Shown: positions 8,881-16,684 of the stretch, piece after piece
Position numbering within the stretch: the first letter of the stretch is position 1
Layout: each line of letters opens with the position of its first letter
Source: Bacilli bacterium
GTDB taxonomy: Bacteria > Bacillota_I > Bacilli_A > RF39 > UBA660
DNA length: 64,000 nucleotides
Assembly: GCA_900768815.1 (NCBI GenBank)
Contig: CAAGEE010000004.1
Location: forward strand, 143,796 to 207,795
Direction: 5' to 3'
Notes under the pieces: model-generated
What the model saw: the letters and a program-made list of their open reading frames with translations, nothing else
The model's database searches: none
Told to the model about the DNA's origin: nothing
Made by a program: the position numbers and the translations under genes

Positions 8881-10416
8881 ATGGGAGAAAAATTTTATAT
8901 TTCAACAGCAATAGCATATACATCCGGTAAACCACATATTGGTAATACATATGAAATAGTTCTTGCTGATTCTATTGCTAGATTTAAAAGACAAAGAGGT
9001 TTTGATGTATATTTTCAAACTGGTACAGATGAACATGGAATAAAAATTGAAGAAAAAGCCAAAGATGCAGGAGCTTCGCCACAAGAGTTTGTAGATGGAA
9101 TTGCTAAACAAATTAAGGATATATGGGATTTAATGAATACAAGTTACGATAAGTTTGTTAGAACAACAGATCCGCATCATGAAGAAGTAGTTCAACATAT
9201 CTTTAAGAAGATGTATGATAACGGAGACATTTATAAAGGTGAATATAAAGGATTATATTGTACTCCTTGTGAATCATTTTGGACCGAATCACAATTAGTG
9301 GATGGAAAGTGTCCAGATTGTGGTCGTGAAGTAAAAGAAGCAAGAGAAGAAGCTTATTTCTTTAGATTAAGTAAATATCAGAAGAAGCTAGAACAATATA
9401 TAGAGGCACATCCAGACTTTATATTACCTGTTTCTAGAAGAAATGAAATGTTGAATAATTTTATTAAACCAGGATTACAGGATTTATGTGTATCTAGAAC
9501 ATCATTTAAGTGGGGAATACCAGTTACATTTGATGATGCACATGTTATATATGTTTGGTTAGATGCTTTAACTAATTATATTACTAATATTGGTTATGAT
9601 GTTGATGGTTCAACTGAACAATTTAAGAGACTATGGCCTGCTGATATACATATAATTGGTAAAGATATAGTTAGATTTCATTCTATATATTGGCCTTGTT
9701 TCTTATGGTCATTAGGATTGGAGATACCTAAACAAATATATGGACATCCTTGGTTATTAATGAATAATGATAAAATGAGTAAATCTAAAGGTAATGTAAT
9801 TTATGCTGATGAATTAGTAGAAAAATTTGGTGTAGATGCCATTAGATATTATTTATTACATGAAATTCCTTTTGCTAATGATGGAAATATTACCTACGAA
9901 TTAGTTATAGAAAAAGTTAATAGTGATTTAGCTAATGTATTAGGTAATTTAGTACAAAGAACTATTTCTATGGGAAATAAATATTTTGATGGTAAAGTTA
10001 CAAATAAGCATGTAGCAGAAGATGTAGATAGAACATTTATTGATAAGATTAATCAATTAAATAAGAATGTAGAAGAAAAAATGAATGGATATCAAACAAG
10101 TGATGCTATTACAGAAATATTTAATGTATTACGTGCAAGTAATAAGTATATAGATGATACTACTCCTTGGATTTTAGCAAAAGATGAAGCTAGTAGAGAT
10201 AGACTAGAAACCGTTATTTACAACTTGCTAGAGTCTATTAGAGTTTGTGCTATATTGTTACAACCATTTATGCCAGAAACTAATGAGAGAATATTAAAGC
10301 AAATTAATAATACAAAAGAAGTATTTAATTATGTAGAGGATAATAAATATGAATTAAATACTCCAGAAGTATTGTTTCAGAGAATGGATAAAGAAAAGTT
10401 TTTTGAGGAAATTTAA
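8881..10416 (+). CDS. metG: Methionyl-tRNA synthetase
   Basis: Class I synthetase charging tRNA-Met. The 511-aa product has the HIGH-type motif (KPHIGNTYE), a single zinc knuckle with four cysteines (CTPCESF and CPDCGRE, residues about 127-147), the KMSKS loop (NDKMSKSKGN) and the helical anticodon domain (TTPWILAKDE). It lacks the C-terminal OB-fold tRNA-binding domain that lengthens Bacillus MetS to about 660 aa. The start ATG at 8881 follows AAAGGAGTGATATT and comes after the T-box; an in-frame GTG inside the T-box (8800) is not a credible start. Expression should depend on tRNA-Met charging. Confidence 0.96.
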   Translation: MGEKFYISTAIAYTSGKPHIGNTYEIVLADSIARFKRQRGFDVYFQTGTDEHGIKIEEKAKDAGASPQEFVDGIAKQIKDIWDLMNTSYDKFVRTTDPHHEEVVQHIFKKMYDNGDIYKGEYKGLYCTPCESFWTESQLVDGKCPDCGREVKEAREEAYFFRLSKYQKKLEQYIEAHPDFILPVSRRNEMLNNFIKPGLQDLCVSRTSFKWGIPVTFDDAHVIYVWLDALTNYITNIGYDVDGSTEQFKRLWPADIHIIGKDIVRFHSIYWPCFLWSLGLEIPKQIYGHPWLLMNNDKMSKSKGNVIYADELVEKFGVDAIRYYLLHEIPFANDGNITYELVIEKVNSDLANVLGNLVQRTISMGNKYFDGKVTNKHVAEDVDRTFIDKINQLNKNVEEKMNGYQTSDAITEIFNVLRASNKYIDDTTPWILAKDEASRDRLETVIYNLLESIRVCAILLQPFMPETNERILKQINNTKEVFNYVEDNKYELNTPEVLFQRMDKEKFFEEI

Positions 10417-10470
10417 AAATTAATTTAGATAATTATATTTTTAAATGTAAATATTAGTGTCTAATTATAG

Positions 10471-10508
10471 AAAAAGAAAAAATAATCAAATGTTTTTTCT
10501 TTTTTTTG
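10471..10508 (+). terminator. Intrinsic terminator after metG
   Basis: AAAAAGAAAAAA (10471-10482) pairs with TTTTTTCTTTTT (10493-10504), running on into further T. AT-only stem, so moderately strong. Confidence 0.6.
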
Positions 10509-10560
10509 TGATATAGTTTAATTATCTTAGTAGTACAAATATATTTAACAGGAGAGTATC

Positions 10561-10722
10561 ATGAAAAAAGATATTTGTGGTGATTTGTGCTTTATTTTGT
10601 TTTTGCTTATTTTAGTAGTTAATATTTTATTAGAATGGAACATTATAGATATAGTTTATTTTTTATTTATGTTACATTCATATTTAAGTTTGAAAATACT
10701 TAGGTGGAAAAAATATCATTGA
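10561..10722 (+). CDS. Small membrane protein, 53 aa
   Basis: A short reading frame starting MKKDICGDLCFILF with an ideal ribosome site (GGAGAG, 10551-10556, four bases before the ATG). Residues about 9-23 and 29-45 are hydrophobic, giving one or two membrane helices, and the end is basic (LRWKKYH). It sits alone between the metG terminator and its own perfect 10-bp terminator hairpin at 10731, so it looks like an independent transcription unit. No family is recognised. The good initiation signals and the flanking terminators are the evidence that it is real. Confidence 0.6.
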   Translation: MKKDICGDLCFILFLLILVVNILLEWNIIDIVYFLFMLHSYLSLKILRWKKYH

Positions 10723-10730
10723 AAGTGTTG

Positions 10731-10763
10731 AATTCGTTTCTTTTTAGGAAATGAATTTTTTAT
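10731..10763 (+). terminator. Intrinsic terminator after the small membrane protein
   Basis: AATTCGTTTC (10731-10740) and GAAATGAATT (10748-10757) form a 10-bp stem (one G-U) with a 7-nt loop, followed by a T-rich tail. Confidence 0.8.
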
Positions 10764-10791
10764 TTGAAATAATTTGTGGTATTATTATAAA
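10764..10791 (+). promoter_or_regulatory. Candidate sigma-A promoter of tatD
   Basis: TTGAAA (10764-10769), 16-bp spacer, TATAAA (10786-10791). It starts right after the preceding terminator and about 20 bp before the tatD start. Confidence 0.5.
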
Positions 10792-10811
10792 TAGATTATG
10801 GGAGGTATTAT

Positions 10812-11564
10812 ATGTTTATTGATACTCATTGTCATTTATCTATTAAGGATTATGATGATATTGATTTAGTTATAAAGGAAAATATTGATTCTGGCGTTAA
10901 TAAAATAATTGTTTCTGCTTGTGAGGTTGATGATTTTGAAGAGGCTATTTCATTACTTAATAAGTATGATTCTGTCTATTTAACCCTTGGTTTTCATCCT
11001 TCTGAGGTTTCTAAAATAAGTGATGCTGACTTGGAAAAATTAAAGAAATTATTAAAATTAGATAGAGTTGTTGGAGTTGGAGAAATTGGTTTGGATTATC
11101 ATTATGGAAAAGATGACTATTTGGAACAAATAAAGTTGTTTGAAAAGCAGTTAAAGATAGCTAAAGATGCTAATTTACCAGTTGTTATCCATAGTAGAGA
11201 TGCTGTTAATGATACAATTAATACTTTGAAGAAATATAAGGTTATTGGTGTTATTCATTGTTTTTCTGGTAGTGTAGAAACTGCTGATATATATATTAAA
11301 ATGGGATATAAACTTGGTATTGGTGGTGTTGTAACATTTAAAAATAGTAATTTATATAAAGTCGTTGAACATGTTGGAATTAGTAATATAGTTTTAGAAA
11401 CTGATGCTCCATACTTGGCACCTGTTCCTTATAGGGGAATGCAGAATAGTTCTAAATATATACCAATAATTGCAAAAAGGGTTGGTGAGGTATTAAATAT
11501 TTCTTTAGAAGAAGTTGCTGAGCAAACAACTTTTAATGCTTGTAATTTGTTTGACTTGAATTAA
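10812..11564 (+). CDS. tatD: TatD family metal-dependent DNase
   Basis: TIM-barrel metallohydrolase of 250 aa (Bacillus YabD). Metal-binding motifs are all present: DTHCHL at the N-terminus, GEIGLDYHY, VIHSRDA, HCFSGS and ETDAPYLAP near the C-terminus. TatD proteins act as 3'-5' exonucleases in nucleic acid repair and turnover. The place after metG is the Bacillus order; rnmV (5S maturase), which usually lies between tatD and rsmA, is absent and is replaced by the accessory cluster at 11.6-14.2 kb. A GGGAGG precedes the ATG. Confidence 0.92.
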   Translation: MFIDTHCHLSIKDYDDIDLVIKENIDSGVNKIIVSACEVDDFEEAISLLNKYDSVYLTLGFHPSEVSKISDADLEKLKKLLKLDRVVGVGEIGLDYHYGKDDYLEQIKLFEKQLKIAKDANLPVVIHSRDAVNDTINTLKKYKVIGVIHCFSGSVETADIYIKMGYKLGIGGVVTFKNSNLYKVVEHVGISNIVLETDAPYLAPVPYRGMQNSSKYIPIIAKRVGEVLNISLEEVAEQTTFNACNLFDLN

Positions 11565-11604
11565 TCTTTATGATAATCTTATAAGTATAGTAAGGATTGA
11601 TGAT

Positions 11605-12186
11605 ATGAGTGTGATTTCAAATTCAAAATTTGCTAATAAAAGTGTTTATATTTTACTTGTAGCAATTATATTATCGTTTTGTTTAATATGCTTAATACCT
11701 AGTATTTCATATAAAATTAATTCTGATAATGTAGAGTTTGTTGGTGATAGAAATACTGTTACTATAGAAAATACATTGCCATTAACGGATGTAAGTGGAA
11801 AAAGTCTTGACTCTAAAGAAAAAATAATAGATGAAGTTAGTTTTTCTGTTAAGGGTGTTGGAAATAAGAAGAGAAATGTTAATTACGAAATATATTTAAT
11901 TAATACTAATGTAGATGTGGATAGGCAAATCAATTCTGGTTTTATAAAAGTATATTTGACAGATGGTGATAATAAACCATTTGAATTTTATTCTAAGAAT
12001 TCAGTACCAGCTTATAAGAGTCTAAGAGTTTCTAATAGTCAAGCCAATGGAAAAATTATATATTCTGGTAGTGTTAAGGGTGAGGAAATTCAGAAGTTTA
12101 AACTAAGAGTTTGGCTTGCTGATAACTATGTGTTAAATGATTCTGATAGAAGTTTTTCAGGTACTATTTTAGTTAAAAAAGTATGA
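11605..12186 (+). CDS. Secreted/anchored paralogue 1 of the SipW-like cluster
   Basis: A 193-aa protein with a short cytoplasmic head, one hydrophobic segment (about residues 13-33) and an extracytoplasmic domain that looks beta-rich. It shares a block order with the two following genes: NTLPLTD, NYEIYL, KVYL and LRVWLAD. It is followed at 13542 by an ER-type signal peptidase. In Bacillus the same pairing (SipW with TasA/TapA) makes biofilm fibres, so a surface or fibre component is a reasonable guess. I recognise no named family and see no clear cleavage site; the hydrophobic segment may remain as an anchor. Confidence 0.7.
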   Translation: MSVISNSKFANKSVYILLVAIILSFCLICLIPSISYKINSDNVEFVGDRNTVTIENTLPLTDVSGKSLDSKEKIIDEVSFSVKGVGNKKRNVNYEIYLINTNVDVDRQINSGFIKVYLTDGDNKPFEFYSKNSVPAYKSLRVSNSQANGKIIYSGSVKGEEIQKFKLRVWLADNYVLNDSDRSFSGTILVKKV

Positions 12187-12238
12187 GTAGAAAGGGTATT
12201 TTCAAAAGATAGATTCTTTTAAAGTGGTAGTAGAAGTT

Positions 12239-12841
12239 ATGGAAAATAAAAAAAGTGTTTCAAAGAAAGTTTTATTATTGATATTATTGATAAGTATTAT
12301 AGTTGTTTTAATAGTAGTGTTAGCATTTGGCCTTTTCTTTAAAAATAAAGATACTGATGAAAAGAAAGATTATAATGCTGGAGTTATTACTATGAATTAT
12401 TCTGATAGCACTAATTTTAAAATTACTAATTTGATACCAGTTACTGATAATGTTGGTATGAATCTTAATGAGGCTGGTACTTATTATGACTTTATTGTTG
12501 ATACTAAGATGGAGGATTCTGATGAGGTTTCTTATGAGGTTGCAATTTCAGTTGATGAAAATGAGACTAATGTAGATTTAAGTCATTTAAAGGTATATTT
12601 AGAAAAACAAGAGAGTGGTTCTTATAGTAAAGTTTTGACACCAACTATATTTAAATCAATTAGTAAAGAGAGTAGTTTTGGTACGCCTAAAGGATCTATG
12701 ATATTATTTAAAAATAAAGTTGTTAATAATTCTAATGATAATTATAGATTACGTGTATGGATGGATGAAAAAACAGTTACTATACCTAATACAGTTTATA
12801 CAATTTCTGTTAATGTAGATGTTTTTGGACATGCAGAATAG
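12239..12841 (+). CDS. Secreted/anchored paralogue 2 of the SipW-like cluster
   Basis: A 200-aa protein: basic N-terminus, strong hydrophobic helix (about residues 10-34), then an acidic, Asn/Ser-rich extracytoplasmic domain. It shares with its neighbours the blocks NLIPVTD, SYEVAI, KVYLEK and LRVWMDE, so the three genes come from duplication. I chose the ATG at 12239; an upstream in-frame GTG (12224) adds five residues and neither has a strong ribosome site. No catalytic residues are evident. A structural surface role is inferred only from architecture and the adjacent signal peptidase. Confidence 0.68.
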   Translation: MENKKSVSKKVLLLILLISIIVVLIVVLAFGLFFKNKDTDEKKDYNAGVITMNYSDSTNFKITNLIPVTDNVGMNLNEAGTYYDFIVDTKMEDSDEVSYEVAISVDENETNVDLSHLKVYLEKQESGSYSKVLTPTIFKSISKESSFGTPKGSMILFKNKVVNNSNDNYRLRVWMDEKTVTIPNTVYTISVNVDVFGHAE

Positions 12842-12867
12842 CAATTTTATATAGAAAAGAGTGTCTT

Positions 12868-13443
12868 ATGGATAATTCGTTGTCAAAACAAATTTTATTA
12901 GTGATAATAGCGATAGCTTTATTAATTGTTGCACTTGTTGGAGTATCTTATGCTATTACAGTGGGAAACGGTTCTTCTAATAAAGTAAGAATGGTTATGG
13001 ATAGCTATAATATGGGAATTAATATGAATAATACTTTACCTATGAGTGATAGTGAGGGTATTTTAAGTAATAGTGTATTTGAATTTTGTGCTTTGTCTAT
13101 GGTAGAGAAGAATTCCAAGGTTAAATATGAAGTGTCTTTAGAAAAAATTTTATCTGATAATAGTTTGAATAATCAAGAAGTTAAAATATATTTAGAAAAG
13201 TTAACTTCTAATGGATATGTTTCGACTGATATTACTATGATGCCAAGTAATTTTATTGAGGATTGGGACAGTAATTTGACTCCAGATGGTAATATGATTT
13301 TATATTATGGTATATTTGATAATGATTCTTCTGACGATAGAGAAATGAGTGAGTGTTTTAGACTTAAAATGTGGATTGATGAGGATACAGTTATTGGTAG
13401 TTCACCAAAAGAGTTTAAAACTAGAGTTAATATATATTCATAG
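12868..13443 (+). CDS. Secreted/anchored paralogue 3 of the SipW-like cluster
   Basis: A 191-aa protein whose N-terminus most resembles known SipW substrates: a hydrophobic helix (about residues 8-28) ending GVSYA, after which ITVGNG could be the mature start. Shared blocks are NTLPMSD, KYEVSL, KIYLEK and LKMWIDE. It has two cysteines (CALS, CFRL) not found in the other paralogues. It is separated from paralogue 2 by 26 bp, and a weak hairpin follows it before the peptidase gene. Function is unknown; a biofilm, coat or fibre subunit is the leading guess. Confidence 0.7.
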   Translation: MDNSLSKQILLVIIAIALLIVALVGVSYAITVGNGSSNKVRMVMDSYNMGINMNNTLPMSDSEGILSNSVFEFCALSMVEKNSKVKYEVSLEKILSDNSLNNQEVKIYLEKLTSNGYVSTDITMMPSNFIEDWDSNLTPDGNMILYYGIFDNDSSDDREMSECFRLKMWIDEDTVIGSSPKEFKTRVNIYS

Positions 13444-13451
13444 TCTTGTAA

Positions 13452-13474
13452 GAACGTGTAAAGCGTTTTTTTTT
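13452..13474 (+). terminator. Weak terminator after the three paralogues
   Basis: GAACG and CGTTT around a 7-nt loop followed by eight or nine T. Short stem; may only partly separate the paralogues from the peptidase gene. Confidence 0.4.
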
Positions 13475-13541
13475 ATGGATAAAAATATAGCTTTTTGTGT
13501 TTATTACGTATTATAATTGATTTAGATTAGGAGGCAATGTC

Positions 13542-14198
13542 ATGAAGATTCGTGATATTAGAGTAGGAAAAAATTCACATTTTCAAGAAGATATGAGTTT
13601 TTTTGGAAAAGCTAAGTATATTTTTCATTTCGTGACTCAGGCATTTTTGTATGCTATTTTTGTCTTCTTTATAATATTTGGTTTGTTTATGACTGTGTAC
13701 TTTGGTGATTTACTTTATAATATTAGTCATGGTAATGGTAAGTTGCCTTTGTTTGATGCTTATGTGATTGTATCTCCTAGTATGGTTCCTACTATAAAAA
13801 TAGATGACGCTATTATTGTTAAAAGAGAAAGAGGCTCTAAATTAGCGATTGGTGATATAATTACTTTTTCTTCTATTGATCCATCTTATCCGGGACTTAC
13901 TGTTACACATAGAATAGTTGGAAAAGAAAAAACTGGTTCTGGCAAATATTTATTCAGGACTAAAGGGGATAATAATAGTGTTATGGATCCTTCTATAGTT
14001 GAGGAAGGAAGAGTATATGGAAAAGTCGTATTAAAAATACCACAACTTGGTAAAGTTAGAAGATTTTTAACTACTTCGTATGGTTTCTTATTTGGTATTG
14101 TTGTACCGGCTATAGCGATAATAGTTTTTGATATTTTAAAGTTATTTAGAAAAAAAGATAAAAATATAGTTGAAGAAGAGGAATTAGAAATTATATAA
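13542..14198 (+). CDS. ER/archaeal-type signal peptidase I (SipW-like)
   Basis: A 218-aa membrane protease. After a cytoplasmic head, a membrane helix (about residues 31-55) leads into the catalytic domain with the nucleophile in SPSM (Ser80) and a histidine in place of the usual lysine (THRIV, His123). Ser-His is diagnostic of the ER/archaeal class to which Bacillus SipW belongs. RTKGDNN and MDP are also conserved. A second helix near residues 175-200 is followed by a charged tail. It follows three predicted exported paralogues, its likely substrates. Ribosome site AGGAGG is strong, and TATAAT at 13512 suggests it may have its own promoter. Confidence 0.88.
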   Translation: MKIRDIRVGKNSHFQEDMSFFGKAKYIFHFVTQAFLYAIFVFFIIFGLFMTVYFGDLLYNISHGNGKLPLFDAYVIVSPSMVPTIKIDDAIIVKRERGSKLAIGDIITFSSIDPSYPGLTVTHRIVGKEKTGSGKYLFRTKGDNNSVMDPSIVEEGRVYGKVVLKIPQLGKVRRFLTTSYGFLFGIVVPAIAIIVFDILKLFRKKDKNIVEEEELEII

Positions 14199-14220
14199 TA
14201 GTTGGCATGGCGGTGATAGG

Positions 14221-15024
14221 TTGGAAAAGTATGATGTTAAGTTTAAGAAAAAATTTGGACAGAATTTTTTAAAGGATGTTAGTGTAGTTAAAAGAATAGT
14301 TGACTCGGCTAATATTGAGGGAAAATCTTTGGTTATTGAAGTAGGACCAGGTGGTGCTATTATGACTAGGGAACTTTCTAAGGTAGCAACTAATGTTCTT
14401 GCTTATGAGATAGATTCTGATTTAGAAGATGAACTTGCTAGTAGACTTTATGATTGTAATAATGTTAGAGTATTGTTTCAAGACTTCTTAAATTCTAATT
14501 TATGTAATGATGTGAATAATTATAGTTATGAAAATTTGTACTTTGTTAGTAATGTTCCATATTATATTACTACCCCTATTATTCTTAAATTAATTAGTAG
14601 TAAGTTGCATTTTAAGAAGATAGTTATGATGGTACAAAAAGAAGTTGGTGTTAGGTTTACGACTGGGCCTGGCTCAAAGGATTATGGTTCTATTTCTGTA
14701 TTATTACAATATTATTTTAATGTAAAAAGAGAATTCTATGTTTCTAGGGGTATGTTTGTACCTGTTCCGAATGTTGATAGTGTAGTTGTATCTTTTGAAG
14801 AAAAAAAAGATAGAGATGATGTTTGTGATTTAGATTTTTTTGAGACTATAGTTAGAAATAGTTTCCAATTTAAAAGAAAGACTATTAGAAATAACTTAAA
14901 AAAGTATGATTTAAGTATTGTGGAGAAAGTTTTAGTGAGACATGGATTTAATTTAAATACAAGAGCAGAAGATTTAGGGGTGGAAGTTTTTGTAGACTTA
15001 ACAAATGCTTTATATAAAGAATAA
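14221..15024 (+). CDS. rsmA: 16S rRNA adenine dimethyltransferase (KsgA)
   Basis: Dimethylates two adjacent adenosines in helix 45 of 16S rRNA, a late step in small-subunit assembly; loss gives kasugamycin resistance. The 267-aa protein has KKFGQNFLKD at the N-terminus, motif I EVGPGGAIMTREL, acidic YEIDSD, the catalytic motif NVPYYITTP and the C-terminal RKTIRNNLKK helix. The start is TTG at 14221 after GGCGGTGAT. In Bacillus rsmA is followed directly by yabG; here three extra genes come between them. Confidence 0.94.
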   Translation: MEKYDVKFKKKFGQNFLKDVSVVKRIVDSANIEGKSLVIEVGPGGAIMTRELSKVATNVLAYEIDSDLEDELASRLYDCNNVRVLFQDFLNSNLCNDVNNYSYENLYFVSNVPYYITTPIILKLISSKLHFKKIVMMVQKEVGVRFTTGPGSKDYGSISVLLQYYFNVKREFYVSRGMFVPVPNVDSVVVSFEEKKDRDDVCDLDFFETIVRNSFQFKRKTIRNNLKKYDLSIVEKVLVRHGFNLNTRAEDLGVEVFVDLTNALYKE

Positions 15025-15038
15025 TAGGGGGTAGAATA

Positions 15039-15623
15039 ATGAATAATAATTTTGATAATCAGGTAAATAATAGTTTTAGTGTAGGTTCTGGAAATTCAGT
15101 TAATGATAGTATATCTAGTGATGGTTTAAATACTAGTTCTTTGGGTAGTAATTTAAATGTTAATCCTAATCTAAGTGCTGATTCATATGGTAATCCTAAT
15201 ACTAATGCTATTTCTAATAATAATTTAAATGTTATGCCTAATAATTTGAATAATAACCCTAATATAAATTTAAATACTAATCAAAATACCAATTCAACTA
15301 CTAATTCTTTAATTAATAATGTAAATGGTATTCCTAGTAATGGTTTAGGGGTTAATTCTAATGCTCTGTTTAATAATAATTCTAATAATGTTAGTGTTAA
15401 AGATAATAGTAATAAAAGATCTACTAAGAGTACTGTTTTTTTTGTTTTAGCAATTCTAAATATTTTGATTGGTGTACCATTTTTTATAAGGTTTGGTGTT
15501 TTCTACTCAATTTTTGGAGCTTTAGGAGATGCAAATACTTATCATATAGTTTTAACTACTTGTATACTTTATTGTTTATTTTCTATATTTATTCTTTTGG
15601 TAGCAATAATTAAGAAAATTTGA
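15039..15623 (+). CDS. Asn/Ser-rich low-complexity membrane protein
   Basis: A 194-aa protein with no recognised family. Residues 1 to about 125 are a repetitive, probably disordered tract dominated by Asn, Ser, Gly, Leu and Thr. After a basic stretch (NKRSTKST), two hydrophobic helices follow (about 131-157 and 165-191) with a short basic C-terminus. AAT-rich codon runs make the DNA itself low complexity. A terminator follows it. Ribosome site AGGGGGTAGAATA is good. The tract may lie in the cytoplasm, because no signal peptide precedes it and the basic stretch would favour that topology. Confidence 0.65.
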   Translation: MNNNFDNQVNNSFSVGSGNSVNDSISSDGLNTSSLGSNLNVNPNLSADSYGNPNTNAISNNNLNVMPNNLNNNPNINLNTNQNTNSTTNSLINNVNGIPSNGLGVNSNALFNNNSNNVSVKDNSNKRSTKSTVFFVLAILNILIGVPFFIRFGVFYSIFGALGDANTYHIVLTTCILYCLFSIFILLVAIIKKI

Positions 15624-15642
15624 TGTTGTTTATTTTTATAGG

Positions 15643-15668
15643 GAATGATTTTATATCATTCTTTTTTT
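15643..15668 (+). terminator. Intrinsic terminator after the Asn-rich gene
   Basis: GAATGAT (15643-15649) and ATCATTC (15655-15661) with a 5-nt loop, then seven T. Confidence 0.8.
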
Positions 15669-15763
15669 GTTTTCTTGAGTAGATTAAGCTACTTTTGTTT
15701 TTTTAGAGGAATATTGTTAAAGTTTTGGTACTTTTTTCATATATATTAATGAAAGGAGTATGT

Positions 15764-16594
15764 ATGAATAATAATACTTATGTGGTTCAAAAGGGTGATA
15801 CTTTGTATGGCATATCTAGACAGTTTAATACTAGTATGCAGAGATTACGTGAATTAAATAATTTAAGTAGTGATGATTTAGCTATTGGGCAGGTATTAAT
15901 AGTTTCTACTAATAGTGATAGTAATCCTTCTGAATGTGTTGTTTACACTGTTAAGAAGGGAGATAGTTTATATAGTATTGCTAGAGAATATAATAGTAGT
16001 GTTGATGCTATAAAAAGATATAATAATTTAACTACTGATAATTTAAGTATAGGACAAAAGTTAAAGTTGCCTTGTTATATGAATGTTCCTGATAATACTA
16101 CTAAGCCTAAATTTATTATGTATACAGTTAAAGCTGGTGATAATTTATATTCAATTGCGCAAAAATACGATACGACAGTTGATAAGATAAAATCTGATAA
16201 TAAACTTAGTTCTAATGTTTTAAGTATTGGTCAAGTATTAATGATTGATAATAATACTGGTGGGAATGTAGTTGAAGAGTGTTTTGGAGAGGATTTAGTT
16301 GAAGAAGAAAACTATATAGTTTATGTAGTTAGGTCTGGTGATAATCTTTATTCTATAGCAAGAAAATATAATACGACAGTGACTAAAATAAAAAGCCTTA
16401 ATAATCTTACTAATAATAATTTAAGTATAGGTCAAGAGTTAAAAATACCTAGTAGTGATAGTATATATATAGTTAAAAAGGGAGATAGTCTATATAGTAT
16501 TGCTAAAATGTTTGATACAACAGTTAATTCTATCAAGAATAAGAATAATTTGACTAGTAATAATTTGAATGTAGGACAAGAATTAATTATTTAG
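15764..16594 (+). CDS. Five-LysM protein without signal peptide (SafA-like)
   Basis: A 276-aa protein made almost only of five LysM modules (about residues 4-45, 58-103, 116-160, 186-232, 233-276), each with the YxVxxGDxLYxIA core and a GQxL end. LysM binds the glycan of peptidoglycan. There is no signal peptide, no lytic domain and no membrane segment. In Bacillus, LysM coat proteins such as SafA are also made in the mother cell without a signal peptide and bind the forespore cortex, and the neighbours here (yabG, SpoIID-like protein) fit that. The ATG at 15764 follows AAAGGAG; upstream residues do not belong to the repeat. Confidence 0.82.
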   Translation: MNNNTYVVQKGDTLYGISRQFNTSMQRLRELNNLSSDDLAIGQVLIVSTNSDSNPSECVVYTVKKGDSLYSIAREYNSSVDAIKRYNNLTTDNLSIGQKLKLPCYMNVPDNTTKPKFIMYTVKAGDNLYSIAQKYDTTVDKIKSDNKLSSNVLSIGQVLMIDNNTGGNVVEECFGEDLVEEENYIVYVVRSGDNLYSIARKYNTTVTKIKSLNNLTNNNLSIGQELKIPSSDSIYIVKKGDSLYSIAKMFDTTVNSIKNKNNLTSNNLNVGQELII

Positions 16595-16615
16595 AGAGAA
16601 ATATTATGAAAGGGT

Positions 16616-16674
16616 AATAATATATTTACTTAGTTTTTTAGTATTCTCTCTTACTACTTAGGAAATATATTATT
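16616..16674 (+). repeat. 12-bp inverted repeat upstream of the 16685 gene
   Basis: AATAATATATTT (16616-16627) is the exact reverse complement of AAATATATTATT (16663-16674). The 35-nt loop holds ACTTAG twice (16628-16633 and 16656-16661). There is no T-run, so it is not a typical terminator. It ends 10 bp before an ATG that lacks a ribosome site. Confidence 0.6.
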
Positions 16675-16684
16675 TTGTTTTATT

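Noticed and set aside
15764..16594. LysM repeats as a tandem DNA repeat or CRISPR-like array
   Set aside because: The repeats are protein modules of about 45 residues with diverged DNA, not identical DNA units with spacers.
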